12,421 nt of DNA from Brevundimonas vancanneytii (lineage in GTDB: Bacteria; Pseudomonadota; Alphaproteobacteria; Caulobacterales; Caulobacteraceae). Of the stretch, positions 6,392 through 12,421 are shown piece by piece. The translations under genes were made by a program, and so were the position numbers. The notes beneath the pieces are model-generated. The model searched no databases and was not told the origin of the DNA. It was given only the letters and a program-made list of their open reading frames with translations. The stretch covers positions 1-12,421 of the forward strand of contig CAMCIP010000050.1 in assembly GCA_945874855.1 (NCBI GenBank), in the 5' to 3' direction. Each line of letters begins with the position of its first letter. Positions within the stretch are counted from its first letter, which is position 1.

Positions 6392-6826
6392 ATGCTCCAG
6401 AACATTCTCCTCGTCGTCATGATCCTGATCTCCCTGTCGCTGACGGGGCTTGTGTTGCTGCAGAAGTCCGAGGGCGGCGCCCTCGGCATGGGCGGCGGCC
6501 CGTCGGGCTTCATGACCGCGCGGGGCGCCGGCAATCTGTTGACCAAGGCGACCTGGGGCCTGGCGCTGGCCGGAGTCCTGTGCGCCATCGGTCTGACCAT
6601 CGTCGGCAACATGTCGCGCGGCAACCGCTCGGTGATCGACGCCGAGGCCGTGGGGGCCCTGGTCACCCCGACCGCGCCGCCCGCCGGCACAGAGGCCGCG
6701 CCGGTCCAGATCGATCCCGCCGCGTCGGCCCCGGCCGTCGAGGCGCCGACCGGCTCGCTGTCGGATCTGGAAGCCGAAATCTCCGGCGCCGCGCCCGCTG
6801 CCGCCCAGCCCGCCCCCGCCGAGTGA
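6392..6826 (+). CDS. secG: Preprotein translocase subunit SecG
   Basis: A 144-residue inner-membrane subunit that associates with SecYE and helps SecA-driven protein export. Two transmembrane segments are evident (about 3-22 and 54-71), joined by the conserved loop QKSEGGALGMGGG (24-36), which is followed by a Gly-rich stretch and NLLTKATW (48-55). The ~70-residue tail after the second helix is rich in Ala, Pro, Glu and Thr and is longer than in E. coli SecG; such low-complexity tails are common in alphaproteobacteria. The ATG at 6392 has no clear ribosome-binding site. The 82-bp gap after tpiA holds a perfect 10-bp palindrome, TGTCGCGACA (6327-6336), and a small hairpin right after the tpiA stop (6313-6324), so separate expression is possible. 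Confidence 0.93.
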   Translation: MLQNILLVVMILISLSLTGLVLLQKSEGGALGMGGGPSGFMTARGAGNLLTKATWGLALAGVLCAIGLTIVGNMSRGNRSVIDAEAVGALVTPTAPPAGTEAAPVQIDPAASAPAVEAPTGSLSDLEAEISGAAPAAAQPAPAE

Positions 6827-6832
6827 TGCGAC

Positions 6833-6851
6833 GCGGGGGGCTTATCCCCGC
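6833..6851 (+). other. Small GC hairpin after secG
   Basis: Bases 6833-6838 (GCGGGG) pair with 6846-6851 (CCCCGC) around a 7-base loop, seven bases after the secG stop. There is no following run of T, so it is not a convincing intrinsic terminator. It could slow transcription or protect the 3' end of a processed transcript. Confidence 0.35.
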
Positions 6852-6884
6852 CCGCGACGCCCGCTCCCCAAGTCTTCCTAAGTC

Positions 6885-6903
6885 AGCGCCGCGAATCGGC
6901 GCT
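6885..6903 (+). promoter_or_regulatory. Perfect hairpin immediately upstream of the pyrG ribosome-binding region
   Basis: AGCGCCG (6885-6891) and CGGCGCT (6897-6903) form a perfect 7-bp stem around a 5-base loop. The stem ends exactly where the weak AGG (6904-6906) of pyrG begins, 13 bases before the GTG start at 6917. A stable fold here could affect ribosome access or mark the end of a short leader. The loop and stem edge contain GAATC, a match to the GANTC target of the Caulobacterales methyltransferase CcrM. A regulatory role is inferred from position only. Confidence 0.4.
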
Positions 6904-6916
6904 AGGTTGGTCACCC

Positions 6917-8566
6917 GTGGCTAGATACGTATTCATCACGGGCGGCGTGGTCTCCTCTCTGGGCAAGGGCCTCGCCTCGGCGGCGCTGGGCGCCCTGTTG
7001 CAGGCCCGCGGCTATTCCGTCCGCCTGCGAAAGCTGGACCCCTATCTGAACGTCGATCCGGGGACGATGAGCCCCTATCAGCACGGCGAGGTCTTCGTGA
7101 CCGACGACGGCGCCGAGACCGACCTCGACCTGGGCCACTATGAGCGCTTCACCGGCGTGTCGGCGGCGCGGACTGACAACATCACCACCGGCCGCATCTA
7201 TTCGACCATCCTCGAGAAGGAGCGCCGCGGCGACTATCTGGGCGCGACCGTCCAGGTCATCCCCCACGTCACCGACCAGATCAAACAGTTCTGCCTGGCC
7301 CCGGCCCTGACCGACGACGGCCGGGAGGTCGACTTCGTCCTGGTGGAAATCGGCGGCACGGTCGGCGACATCGAGGGCCTGCCCTTCTTCGAGGCCATCC
7401 GCCAGCTGGGCCAGGATCTGCCGCGCGGCCAGTCGTGTTTCGTCCACCTGACCCTGCTGCCCTTCATCAAGACCGCGGGCGAGATGAAGACCAAGCCGAC
7501 CCAGCACTCGGTCAAGGAGCTGCGCTCCATCGGCATCCAGCCCGACATCCTGCTGTGCCGCTGCGAGCAGCCGATCCCGGAAGACGAGAAGCGCAAGATC
7601 GGCCTGTTCTGCAATGTGCGTCCGTCGGGCGTCATCCAGGCCATGGACTCGGCCGACATCTACGCCGTGCCGCTGGACTATCACCGCGAGGGTCTGGACG
7701 CCGAGGTGCTGGCCCATTTCGGCCTCGGCGACGCCCCCGAGCCCGATCTGGGCCAGTGGGAGGAGATCGCGCGTCGCCGGCTCCAGCCCGACGGCGAGGT
7801 CACCGTGGCCGTGGTCGGCAAGTACACGGTCCTGAAGGACGCCTACAAATCCCTGATCGAGGCCCTGCATCACGGCGGCGTGGCCAACAATGTGCGGGTC
7901 AACATCGACTGGGTCGAGGCCGACACCTTCGAAGGCGACGCCGAGGCCTGCGAACTCCGTCTGCAGGGCGCCCATGCCGTGCTGGTGCCCGGCGGCTTCG
8001 GCGAGCGGGGGTCGGAGGGCAAGATCGAGGCGGCCCGCTTCGCCCGCGAGCGCAACATCCCCTATTTCGGCATCTGCTTCGGCATGCAGATGGCGGTGAT
8101 CGAGGCGGCGCGGAACCTGGCCGGCCTGTCGTCCGCCTCCTCGACCGAGTTCGGCCCGGCGGAGCAGCCCGTCGTCGGCCTGATGACGGAGTGGACCCAG
8201 GGCAACCAGCGGGTCCAGCGCAGCGCCGGCGGCGACCTGGGCGGCACCATGCGGCTGGGGGCCTATGAGGCGGTGCTCAGGCCCGGCTCGCGCATCGCCG
8301 AGGCCTATGGCACGACGACCATCAGCGAGCGGCACCGCCATCGCTATGAGGTCAACATCAACTATCGCGAGGCCATCGAGGCGACCGGCCTGATCTTCGC
8401 CGGCCTGTCGCCCGACGGCGTCCTGCCCGAGACGGTCGAACGCCCCGACCACCCCTGGTTCATCGGCGTCCAGTACCACCCCGAACTCAAGAGCCGCCCC
8501 TTCGCCCCCCACCCCCTGTTCGCCAGCTTCATCGCGGCGGCCGTGGTGCAGAGCCGGCTGGTCTAG
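6917..8566 (+). CDS. pyrG: CTP synthase (glutamine-hydrolysing)
   Basis: A 549-residue enzyme making CTP from UTP, ATP and glutamine. The N-terminal synthetase domain (about 1-266) has the P-loop GGVVSSLGKG (9-18), DPYLNVDPGTMSPYQHGEV (41-59), TDLDLGHYERF (68-78) and VEIGGTVGDIEG (143-154). The C-terminal class I glutaminase domain (about 293-545) has the oxyanion glycines VPGGFGERG (357-365), nucleophile Cys387 in FGICFGMQ, and His521/Glu523 in QYHPELKSRP. The start is GTG at 6917, which gives the normal ARYVFITGG N-terminus; AGG at 6904-6906 is a weak ribosome-binding site just after a hairpin. In Caulobacter crescentus this enzyme also forms filaments that affect cell curvature, a role that may or may not hold here. 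It ends before the shared terminator at 8580. Confidence 0.97.
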   Translation: MARYVFITGGVVSSLGKGLASAALGALLQARGYSVRLRKLDPYLNVDPGTMSPYQHGEVFVTDDGAETDLDLGHYERFTGVSAARTDNITTGRIYSTILEKERRGDYLGATVQVIPHVTDQIKQFCLAPALTDDGREVDFVLVEIGGTVGDIEGLPFFEAIRQLGQDLPRGQSCFVHLTLLPFIKTAGEMKTKPTQHSVKELRSIGIQPDILLCRCEQPIPEDEKRKIGLFCNVRPSGVIQAMDSADIYAVPLDYHREGLDAEVLAHFGLGDAPEPDLGQWEEIARRRLQPDGEVTVAVVGKYTVLKDAYKSLIEALHHGGVANNVRVNIDWVEADTFEGDAEACELRLQGAHAVLVPGGFGERGSEGKIEAARFARERNIPYFGICFGMQMAVIEAARNLAGLSSASSTEFGPAEQPVVGLMTEWTQGNQRVQRSAGGDLGGTMRLGAYEAVLRPGSRIAEAYGTTTISERHRHRYEVNINYREAIEATGLIFAGLSPDGVLPETVERPDHPWFIGVQYHPELKSRPFAPHPLFASFIAAAVVQSRLV

Positions 8567-8579
8567 GTCCAACGGAAAA

Positions 8580-8605
8580 CGCCCCCGGCCTTTCTACCGG
8601 GGGCG
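8580..8605. terminator. Bidirectional intrinsic terminator between convergent pyrG and glnA
   Basis: CGCCCCCGG (8580-8588) and CCGGGGGCG (8597-8605) form a perfect 9-bp stem with an 8-base loop (8589-8596). Read on the minus strand, TTTT follows the stem directly, a good end for glnA, whose stop is at 8631. Read on the plus strand, the stem begins 13 bases after the pyrG stop, but only a CTTCA follows, so termination of pyrG would be weaker. Confidence 0.8.
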
Positions 8606-8630
8606 CTTCAGGCAATCGGCGCGGGGCCGA

Positions 8631-10037
8631 TCAGCAGCTGTAGTACATGTCGAACTCGACCGGGTGCGGATGCAGCTGGAGGCGCATCACCTCTTCCATC
8701 TTCAGCTCGATATAGCTGTCGATGAAGTCGTCATCCATGACGCCGCCCTTCTTGAGGAAGGCGCGGTCCTTGTCGAGGCTCTCGAGGGCCTCCTTCAGGC
8801 TGCCGCAGACCTCGGGGATGTTGCCCCGCTCTTCGGGCGGCAGGTCGTACAGGTTCTTGTCGGCCGGGGCGCCCGGATCGATGCGGTTCTCGATCCCGTC
8901 GAGGCCGGCCATCAGCAGGGCGACGAAGGTCAGATAGGGGTTGCCCATCGGGTCGGGGAAGCGGGCCTCGATGCGCTTGGCCTTGGGCGAGTTGACCCAG
9001 GGAATCCGGATCGAGGCGGAGCGGTTGCGGCTGGAGTAGGCCAGCTTGACCGGGGCTTCATAGCCGGGGACCAGACGCTTGTAGGAGTTGGTGGTCGAGT
9101 TGGCGAAGGCGTTGATGGCCTTGGCGTGCTTGATGATGCCGCCGATGTACCAGAGGCAGAGGTCCGACAGGCCGGCGTATTTGTCGCCCGCAAACAGGGG
9201 CTTGCCGTCACGCCAGATCGACTGGTGCACATGCATGCCCGAGCCGTTGTCGCCGAAGGTCGGCTTGGCCATGAAGGTGGCCGACTTGCCGTAGGCGGCG
9301 GCGACGTTGTGGATCACATATTTGTAGAGCTGCAGCCGGTCGGCCATGGTCAGCAGGTCGCTGAACTTCAGACCCAGTTCGTGCTGGGCCGGGGCCACTT
9401 CGTGGTGGTGCTTCTCGGGCTGCATGCCCAGATCGCGCATGACGCCCAGCATCTCGCCGCGCAGGTCCTGGGCGCTGTCGGTCGGATTGACCGGGAAATA
9501 GCCGCCCTTGGGCCCCGGGCGGTGGCCCATATTGCCTTCGGAATATTCGGCGCCCGTATTGGCCGGCAGTTCGATGGAGTCATAGCTGTAGCCGGTGTCG
9601 TGCGGCTGGGTGGACCAGCGCACGTCGTCGAACAGGAAGAACTCGGCTTCCGGGCCGAAGAAGACCGTGTCGCCCACGCCCGACGACTGGACATAGGCCA
9701 GGGCCTTCTTGGCCATCGAGCGGCTGTCGCGGTTGTAGGGCTCGCCGGTGTCCGGGTTCAGTACGTCGCAGAACAGGAACATCGTGGTCTGCTGGTAGAA
9801 GGGGTCGATGTAGGCCGTCGACAGGTCCGGCTTCAGCAGCATGTCGGACTCATTGATCGCCTTCCAGCCGGCGATCGAGGAGCCGTCGAACATGGTCCCT
9901 TCCTCGAGGAAGTCCTCGTCGACCAGATCGACGTCAAACGTGACGTGCTGCATCCGGCCCTTGGTGTCGGTGAAGCGGAGATCGACGTACTGGACGTCCT
10001 TCTCCTTGATCTCGGAGAGGATCTTCGTGGCGCTCAT
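8631..10037 (-). CDS. glnA: Glutamine synthetase, type I (GSI-beta)
   Basis: A 468-residue dodecamer-forming enzyme condensing glutamate and ammonia with ATP. Visible motifs are FDGSSIAGW (50-58), the metal-binding GPEAEFF (128-134), the ammonia/glutamate segment HHEVAPAQHE (211-220), the ATP-site block KPTFGDNGSGMHVHQSIW (258-275), and RLVPGYEAPVKLAYS-x-RNRSA (321-341). Tyr397 lies in NLYDLPPEE, exactly the adenylylation position of enteric GSI, so GlnE-type covalent control is expected. The protein starts at the ATG at 10037, with a modest AGGA about 11 bases upstream. glnB lies 76 bases upstream on the same strand, and the pair is probably one operon. The gap contains GACCG/CGGTC repeats but no terminator. 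Transcription ends at the hairpin at 8580-8605. Confidence 0.97.
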   Translation of the reverse strand: MSATKILSEIKEKDVQYVDLRFTDTKGRMQHVTFDVDLVDEDFLEEGTMFDGSSIAGWKAINESDMLLKPDLSTAYIDPFYQQTTMFLFCDVLNPDTGEPYNRDSRSMAKKALAYVQSSGVGDTVFFGPEAEFFLFDDVRWSTQPHDTGYSYDSIELPANTGAEYSEGNMGHRPGPKGGYFPVNPTDSAQDLRGEMLGVMRDLGMQPEKHHHEVAPAQHELGLKFSDLLTMADRLQLYKYVIHNVAAAYGKSATFMAKPTFGDNGSGMHVHQSIWRDGKPLFAGDKYAGLSDLCLWYIGGIIKHAKAINAFANSTTNSYKRLVPGYEAPVKLAYSSRNRSASIRIPWVNSPKAKRIEARFPDPMGNPYLTFVALLMAGLDGIENRIDPGAPADKNLYDLPPEERGNIPEVCGSLKEALESLDKDRAFLKKGGVMDDDFIDSYIELKMEEVMRLQLHPHPVEFDMYYSC

Positions 10038-10113
10038 TCTTGCGAGGTCCTGTTATCGGGGAGGAGAGGGAGGGTGACCGCCGTGGCGAGGGACGGTCGT
10101 GACAGGGCGGGGG

Positions 10114-10452
10114 TCAGACGGCCTGGGCCCCCGTTTCGCCGGTTCGGATGCGGATGACGTCGGTCACCTCGGACACGAAGATCTTGCCGTCGCCGATCTT
10201 GCCGGTCCGCGCCGCGGTCTGGATGGCGTCGATCACGGCAGAGGCCAGATCGTCGGCGACGACGACCTCGATCTTCAGCTTGGGCAGGAAGTCGATGACG
10301 TATTCGGCGCCGCGATAGAGCTCCGAATGGCCCTTCTGGCGGCCATAGCCCTTCGCTTCCAGCACGGTCATGCCCTGCACGCCGACCTCCTGAAGCGCTT
10401 CCTTCACCTCGTCGAGCTTGAAGGGTTTAATGATCGCTTCGATCTTTTTCAT
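10114..10452 (-). CDS. glnB: Nitrogen regulatory protein PII
   Basis: A 112-residue trimeric cytoplasmic signal protein that reports nitrogen and energy state by binding 2-oxoglutarate and ATP/ADP. The typical start MKKIEAIIKPFKLDEV fixes the ATG at 10452; reading on upstream to 10515 would add 21 residues with no PII likeness. The T-loop has GYGRQKGHSELYRGAEY (35-51) with Tyr51, the uridylylation site. The B-loop TGKIGDGKIFV (83-93) and the RIRTGE C-terminal segment (101-106) are intact. A CGGGGGC lies about 6 bases before the ATG. Its place before glnA indicates joint control of ammonia assimilation, with GlnD (uridylyltransferase) and GlnE encoded elsewhere. It is divergent from the hydrate dehydratase gene at 10570. 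Confidence 0.96.
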   Translation of the reverse strand: MKKIEAIIKPFKLDEVKEALQEVGVQGMTVLEAKGYGRQKGHSELYRGAEYVIDFLPKLKIEVVVADDLASAVIDAIQTAARTGKIGDGKIFVSEVTDVIRIRTGETGAQAV

Positions 10453-10493
10453 GGTGCCCCCGAGGCGGCTTCGCTTGGCCGACGCGTCGGGCA

Positions 10494-10514
10494 TGCATGG
10501 GACATTGCAATGCA
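10494..10514. promoter_or_regulatory. Nested palindromes upstream of glnB, candidate regulatory site
   Basis: In the 117-bp divergent gap between glnB and the hydrate dehydratase gene, bases 10503-10512 read CATTGCAATG, a perfect 10-bp palindrome. TGCAT (10494-10498) and ATGCA (10510-10514) form a second inverted repeat overlapping it. The region is A/T-richer than its surroundings and lies 42 to 62 bases upstream of the glnB start. It does not match the NtrC consensus well, so I call it only a candidate protein-binding site. The rest of the gap holds no promoter I can support. Confidence 0.35.
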
Positions 10515-10569
10515 CAATAAGGCAAGCGTCTTTTCGTGCCCGTCGTCATCCGTGAACAGAGCAGCCGCC

Positions 10570-11409
10570 ATGACCCCGAACGTCCCTGACCTCTGGCTTG
10601 CGTCCTTCCCCTGGCCGGCGGTGGAGACGCACAAGCATGTTCGCGGGCGTCTGGGGGTGATTTCCGGCCCCGCCGGGCGCACCGGAGCGGCGCGGCTGGC
10701 GGCCCGGGCCGGGCTGCGCGTCGGGGCGGGGGTGGTGCGCCTGTTGTGTCCCCCGGACGCCGTCAGCGTGCTGGCCGTGACGATGGAAGCGGTGATGGTG
10801 GACGCGTTCGAGTCGCCCGCCGCCCTGCATCGCCTGGCGGCCCCGCTGGACGCGGCGGTGATCGGGCCCGCCGCGGGGGTGGACGAGGCGACGGTCGAGG
10901 CCCTGGACGTCCTGGCGCAGAGTGGCGCGGCCCTGGTGGTCGACGCCGACGCCCTGACCGTGTTCCAGGACCGGCCGGCAGCCCTGTTTGCCCATCTGGA
11001 CCGCGACGACGTCCTGACCCCCCATGAGGGCGAGTTCGCGCGCCTCTTCCCCGGCCTGCTGGCTTCAGGACGCGAGACGGCGGCCGCGGCGGCGGCGGTC
11101 CAGGCCGGCGCGACCGTCGTGCTGAAGGGCCCGGCGACGATCGTGGTCGCGCCCGACGGCCGGATGGCGGTCAATGCCAACGGCTCGCCCTGGCTGGCGA
11201 CGGCGGGCACGGGCGACGTTCTGGCGGGCCTGATCGGCGGCCTGCTGGCCCAGCGCATGTCCAGCTACGAGGCGGCCTGCTGCGCGGTGTGGATCCATGC
11301 CGAAATGGCCGCGCGGCATGGGCCGGGCCTGATCGCCGAAGACCTGCCCGACCTTCTGCCCGCCCTTCTGGGCGAGCTGTGGCGGATCAGGCCAGGCCCG
11401 CCTTCCTGA
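10570..11409 (+). CDS. nnrD: ADP-dependent NAD(P)H-hydrate dehydratase, stand-alone domain
   Basis: A 279-residue ribokinase-fold enzyme that dehydrates damaged (6S)-NAD(P)H hydrate back to NAD(P)H at the expense of ADP. Visible motifs are RLGVISGPAGRTGAARLAAR (27-46), VIGPAAGVDE (97-106), VVDADALT (123-130), LTPHEGEFARLFP (149-161), VVLKGPATIV (183-192) and the nucleotide-binding NANGSPWLATAGTGDVLAGLI (202-222). In many bacteria this domain is fused to an N-terminal epimerase domain (NnrE); that half is absent here and no epimerase gene is in the window. The ATG at 10570 has a weak ribosome-binding region. An in-frame ATG at 10510 would add 20 residues but lies in the palindromic control region. 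Its 3' end overlaps the convergent J-domain gene by 23 bp. Confidence 0.9.
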   Translation: MTPNVPDLWLASFPWPAVETHKHVRGRLGVISGPAGRTGAARLAARAGLRVGAGVVRLLCPPDAVSVLAVTMEAVMVDAFESPAALHRLAAPLDAAVIGPAAGVDEATVEALDVLAQSGAALVVDADALTVFQDRPAALFAHLDRDDVLTPHEGEFARLFPGLLASGRETAAAAAAVQAGATVVLKGPATIVVAPDGRMAVNANGSPWLATAGTGDVLAGLIGGLLAQRMSSYEAACCAVWIHAEMAARHGPGLIAEDLPDLLPALLGELWRIRPGPPS

Positions 11410-12052
11410 GCGTCTTCCACGCCTTGATGACGCGCTGGAGCTTGGCCTCCGCGCCGCGGTCGCCGCCGTTGGTGTCGGGATGAAAGCGCTTCAGCAGTTC
11501 ATGGTAGCGCGCCTTGATCGCGGCCTTGTCGGCCCGGGCGTCGAGATCGAGGTCGGACAGGGCGCCGCGCTCGAGCCGGCCCAGATTGCGCTCGACCTCC
11601 GCGGCGGCCTCGGTGCGGGGCGGGCGACCGAACAGGCCGAAGGCGTCGCGCCAGCTGCCGGCGCCCGTGGTGTTGGCGGTGCCCATCTTTGCGGCAAAGG
11701 CGGCGGCCTCGCGGCTCTTGGGCCCGGCCTTCATCTCCCAGGTCGGGCGGCCGCCGGTCATGGCCTCCGTCTCCTGCGCCCGCCGGATCGCGTCCTCGCT
11801 CATGCCGGCATAGAAGTTCCAGCCCTTGTTGTATTCGCCCGCGTGGCCCTGACAGAAGTCGTAGAAGTCGTTCAACCGCTCGCGCGACTTGGGCGCCCGC
11901 GCGGTCGCGGCACGGCGGCACTCCGGCCACTGGCAGGGGATCTCGCCGGGTTTCAGGCCGAGCACGTCGGCGGCGGCCGCCTCCTCTTCGGGGCGGGGAG
12001 GCTTCACCCGGATGTCGGTGAAGCGCGGTCGGTATTGAAACGCGGCGGGCAT
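11387..12052 (-). CDS. J-domain (DnaJ-like) protein with C-terminal J domain
   Basis: A 221-residue protein. The J domain is at the C-terminus (about 164-219), with the diagnostic HPD tripeptide at 191-193 inside KRFHPDTNGGD, a helix I/II before it (AAIKARYHELLKRF) and a helix III after it (EAKLQRVIKAWKTLRKAG). It should therefore stimulate the ATPase of an Hsp70 such as DnaK. It lacks the Gly/Phe-rich, zinc-finger and client-binding regions of true DnaJ. The N-terminal half has CQWPECRRAATARAPKSRERL (40-60) and FYDFCQGHAGEYNKGWNFYAGM (63-84); Cys40, Cys45, Cys67 and His70 could hold a metal (inference). The ATG at 12052 is chosen because the longer reading would run into the bolA-like gene. 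No strong ribosome-binding site is seen. Confidence 0.88.
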   Translation of the reverse strand: MPAAFQYRPRFTDIRVKPPRPEEEAAAADVLGLKPGEIPCQWPECRRAATARAPKSRERLNDFYDFCQGHAGEYNKGWNFYAGMSEDAIRRAQETEAMTGGRPTWEMKAGPKSREAAAFAAKMGTANTTGAGSWRDAFGLFGRPPRTEAAAEVERNLGRLERGALSDLDLDARADKAAIKARYHELLKRFHPDTNGGDRGAEAKLQRVIKAWKTLRKAGLA

Positions 12053-12096
12053 GGGCCGAAGTGTAGGGCCGAATTGGTCACCATCAAGGAAGCGGA

Positions 12097-12390
12097 ATGC
12101 CCGAAGGACCGATCGCCGCACGAATGCGCGAAAAGCTGGCAGAAGGGCTGCACCCCGACCGGCTCGAGATCGAGGACGACAGCGCGCGCCACGCCGGCCA
12201 TCACCATCATGGCGGCGTCGACGCCCGGCCGGGGGGCGAGAGCCATTTCAACCTGACCATCGTCGCCGAGGCCTTCGAGGGCCAGTCGCGGGTGGCGCGC
12301 CAGCGGGCGGTCACCGCCTTGCTGGCCGAGGAGCTGGCGGGGCCGGTCCATGCGCTTTCGATCAGGGCCCTGACGCCGCGGGAGGTCTGA
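12097..12390 (+). CDS. BolA family protein
   Basis: A 97-residue protein of the BolA/IbaG type, a small alpha-beta fold that in many organisms pairs with monothiol glutaredoxins on a shared Fe-S cluster and can affect iron handling, envelope and stress responses. Family features are DRLEIEDDSARHAGH (21-35), GGESHFNLTIVAEAFEG (46-62), the helix start RVARQRAV (65-72), and VHALSIRALTP (84-94) with the conserved His85. An unusual run of four His (35-38) sits in the loop that normally carries a metal-ligand His or Cys. The ATG at 12097 has a strong AAGGA at 12086-12090. It is divergent from the J-domain gene with a 44-bp gap. The last 31 bases of the window after it show nothing recognisable. Confidence 0.9.
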   Translation: MPEGPIAARMREKLAEGLHPDRLEIEDDSARHAGHHHHGGVDARPGGESHFNLTIVAEAFEGQSRVARQRAVTALLAEELAGPVHALSIRALTPREV

Positions 12391-12421
12391 AGGCGGACGA
12401 AAACCAGTGTTCACGTCGTCT

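Noticed and set aside
6911..8572. 553-codon minus-strand open frame antisense to pyrG
   Set aside because: A shadow of pyrG: rich in Asp, Gly, Leu and Arg from reverse-complemented codons, with no domain motif.
8664..10157. 497-codon plus-strand open frame antisense to glnA
   Set aside because: glnA is unmistakable on the minus strand. The antisense frame is open because of biased third positions and matches nothing recognisable.
10453..10515. N-terminal extension of glnB by 21 residues
   Set aside because: The added residues do not resemble PII proteins, whose N-terminus matches MKKIEAIIKPF starting at 10452.
10515..10560. GGGCACG followed by GACGC on the minus strand upstream of glnB, resembling a sigma-54 -24/-12 element
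   Set aside because: The spacing between the GG and GC is one base off the required ten, and the -12 part lacks TTGC in the right place. The match is too weak to annotate.
12075..12083. TGGTCACCA repeat between the J-domain and BolA genes
   Set aside because: Only four pairs around a single central base; not distinguishable from chance.
1..12421. Mobile elements, tRNA or rRNA genes, CRISPR arrays, toxin-antitoxin or defence genes
   Set aside because: Looked for on both strands by reading; no transposase or integrase motif, tandem spaced repeat, or tRNA-like fold was found. A profile search could still reveal very small genes.

Overview
The window is high-GC DNA (by eye close to 70% G+C, with strong G/C bias at third codon positions). 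Its gene content and protein sequences point to an alphaproteobacterium, most likely Caulobacterales (Brevundimonas/Caulobacter-like). The grounds are the block tpiA-secG-pyrG, a DUF3126 gene directly after cysE, a glnB-glnA pair, and an alphaproteobacterial type of J-domain protein next to a BolA gene. The genus is inferred, since no search could be run.

Layout. (1) 1-219: the 3' end of queF (queuosine biosynthesis). (2) 236-3089: an accessory-looking section holding a seven-helix DUF2306 membrane protein (minus strand). It is divergent, across a 185-bp gap with two abutting palindromes, from an AraC-type regulator with a membrane-embedded N-terminus. That regulator is followed, with a 4-bp TTGA overlap, by a DUF817 membrane protein. 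(3) 3086-3673: a YdjA-like nitroreductase on the minus strand, whose stop codon shares a CTAG with that of DUF817. (4) 3719-8566: six co-directional genes, namely an ADP-ribose-pyrophosphatase-like Nudix hydrolase, serine O-acetyltransferase (cysE), DUF3126, triosephosphate isomerase, SecG and CTP synthase. A perfect hairpin sits directly before the pyrG ribosome-binding region. (5) 8580-8605: a terminator hairpin shared by convergent pyrG and glnA. (6) 8631-10452: glnB-glnA on the minus strand (PII signal protein and glutamine synthetase I, with both modifiable tyrosines, Tyr51 and Tyr397, present). (7) 10570-12390: a stand-alone NAD(P)H-hydrate dehydratase, then a convergent J-domain protein overlapping it by 23 bp, then a divergent BolA-family gene.

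How the genes work together. Most of the window is housekeeping: nitrogen assimilation with its PII sensor, the cysteine entry step, one glycolytic enzyme, a Sec translocon subunit, CTP synthesis, nicotinamide-nucleotide repair, and a chaperone/Fe-S-linked pair. PyrG and GlnA are linked metabolically because CTP synthase uses glutamine. No mobile element, CRISPR array, tRNA, rRNA or clear defence system was seen, and no gap between genes exceeds 300 bases. The least explained part is the DUF2306 / membrane-AraC / DUF817 section with its palindromic intergenic region. I found no convincing evidence for a wholly new multi-gene system.
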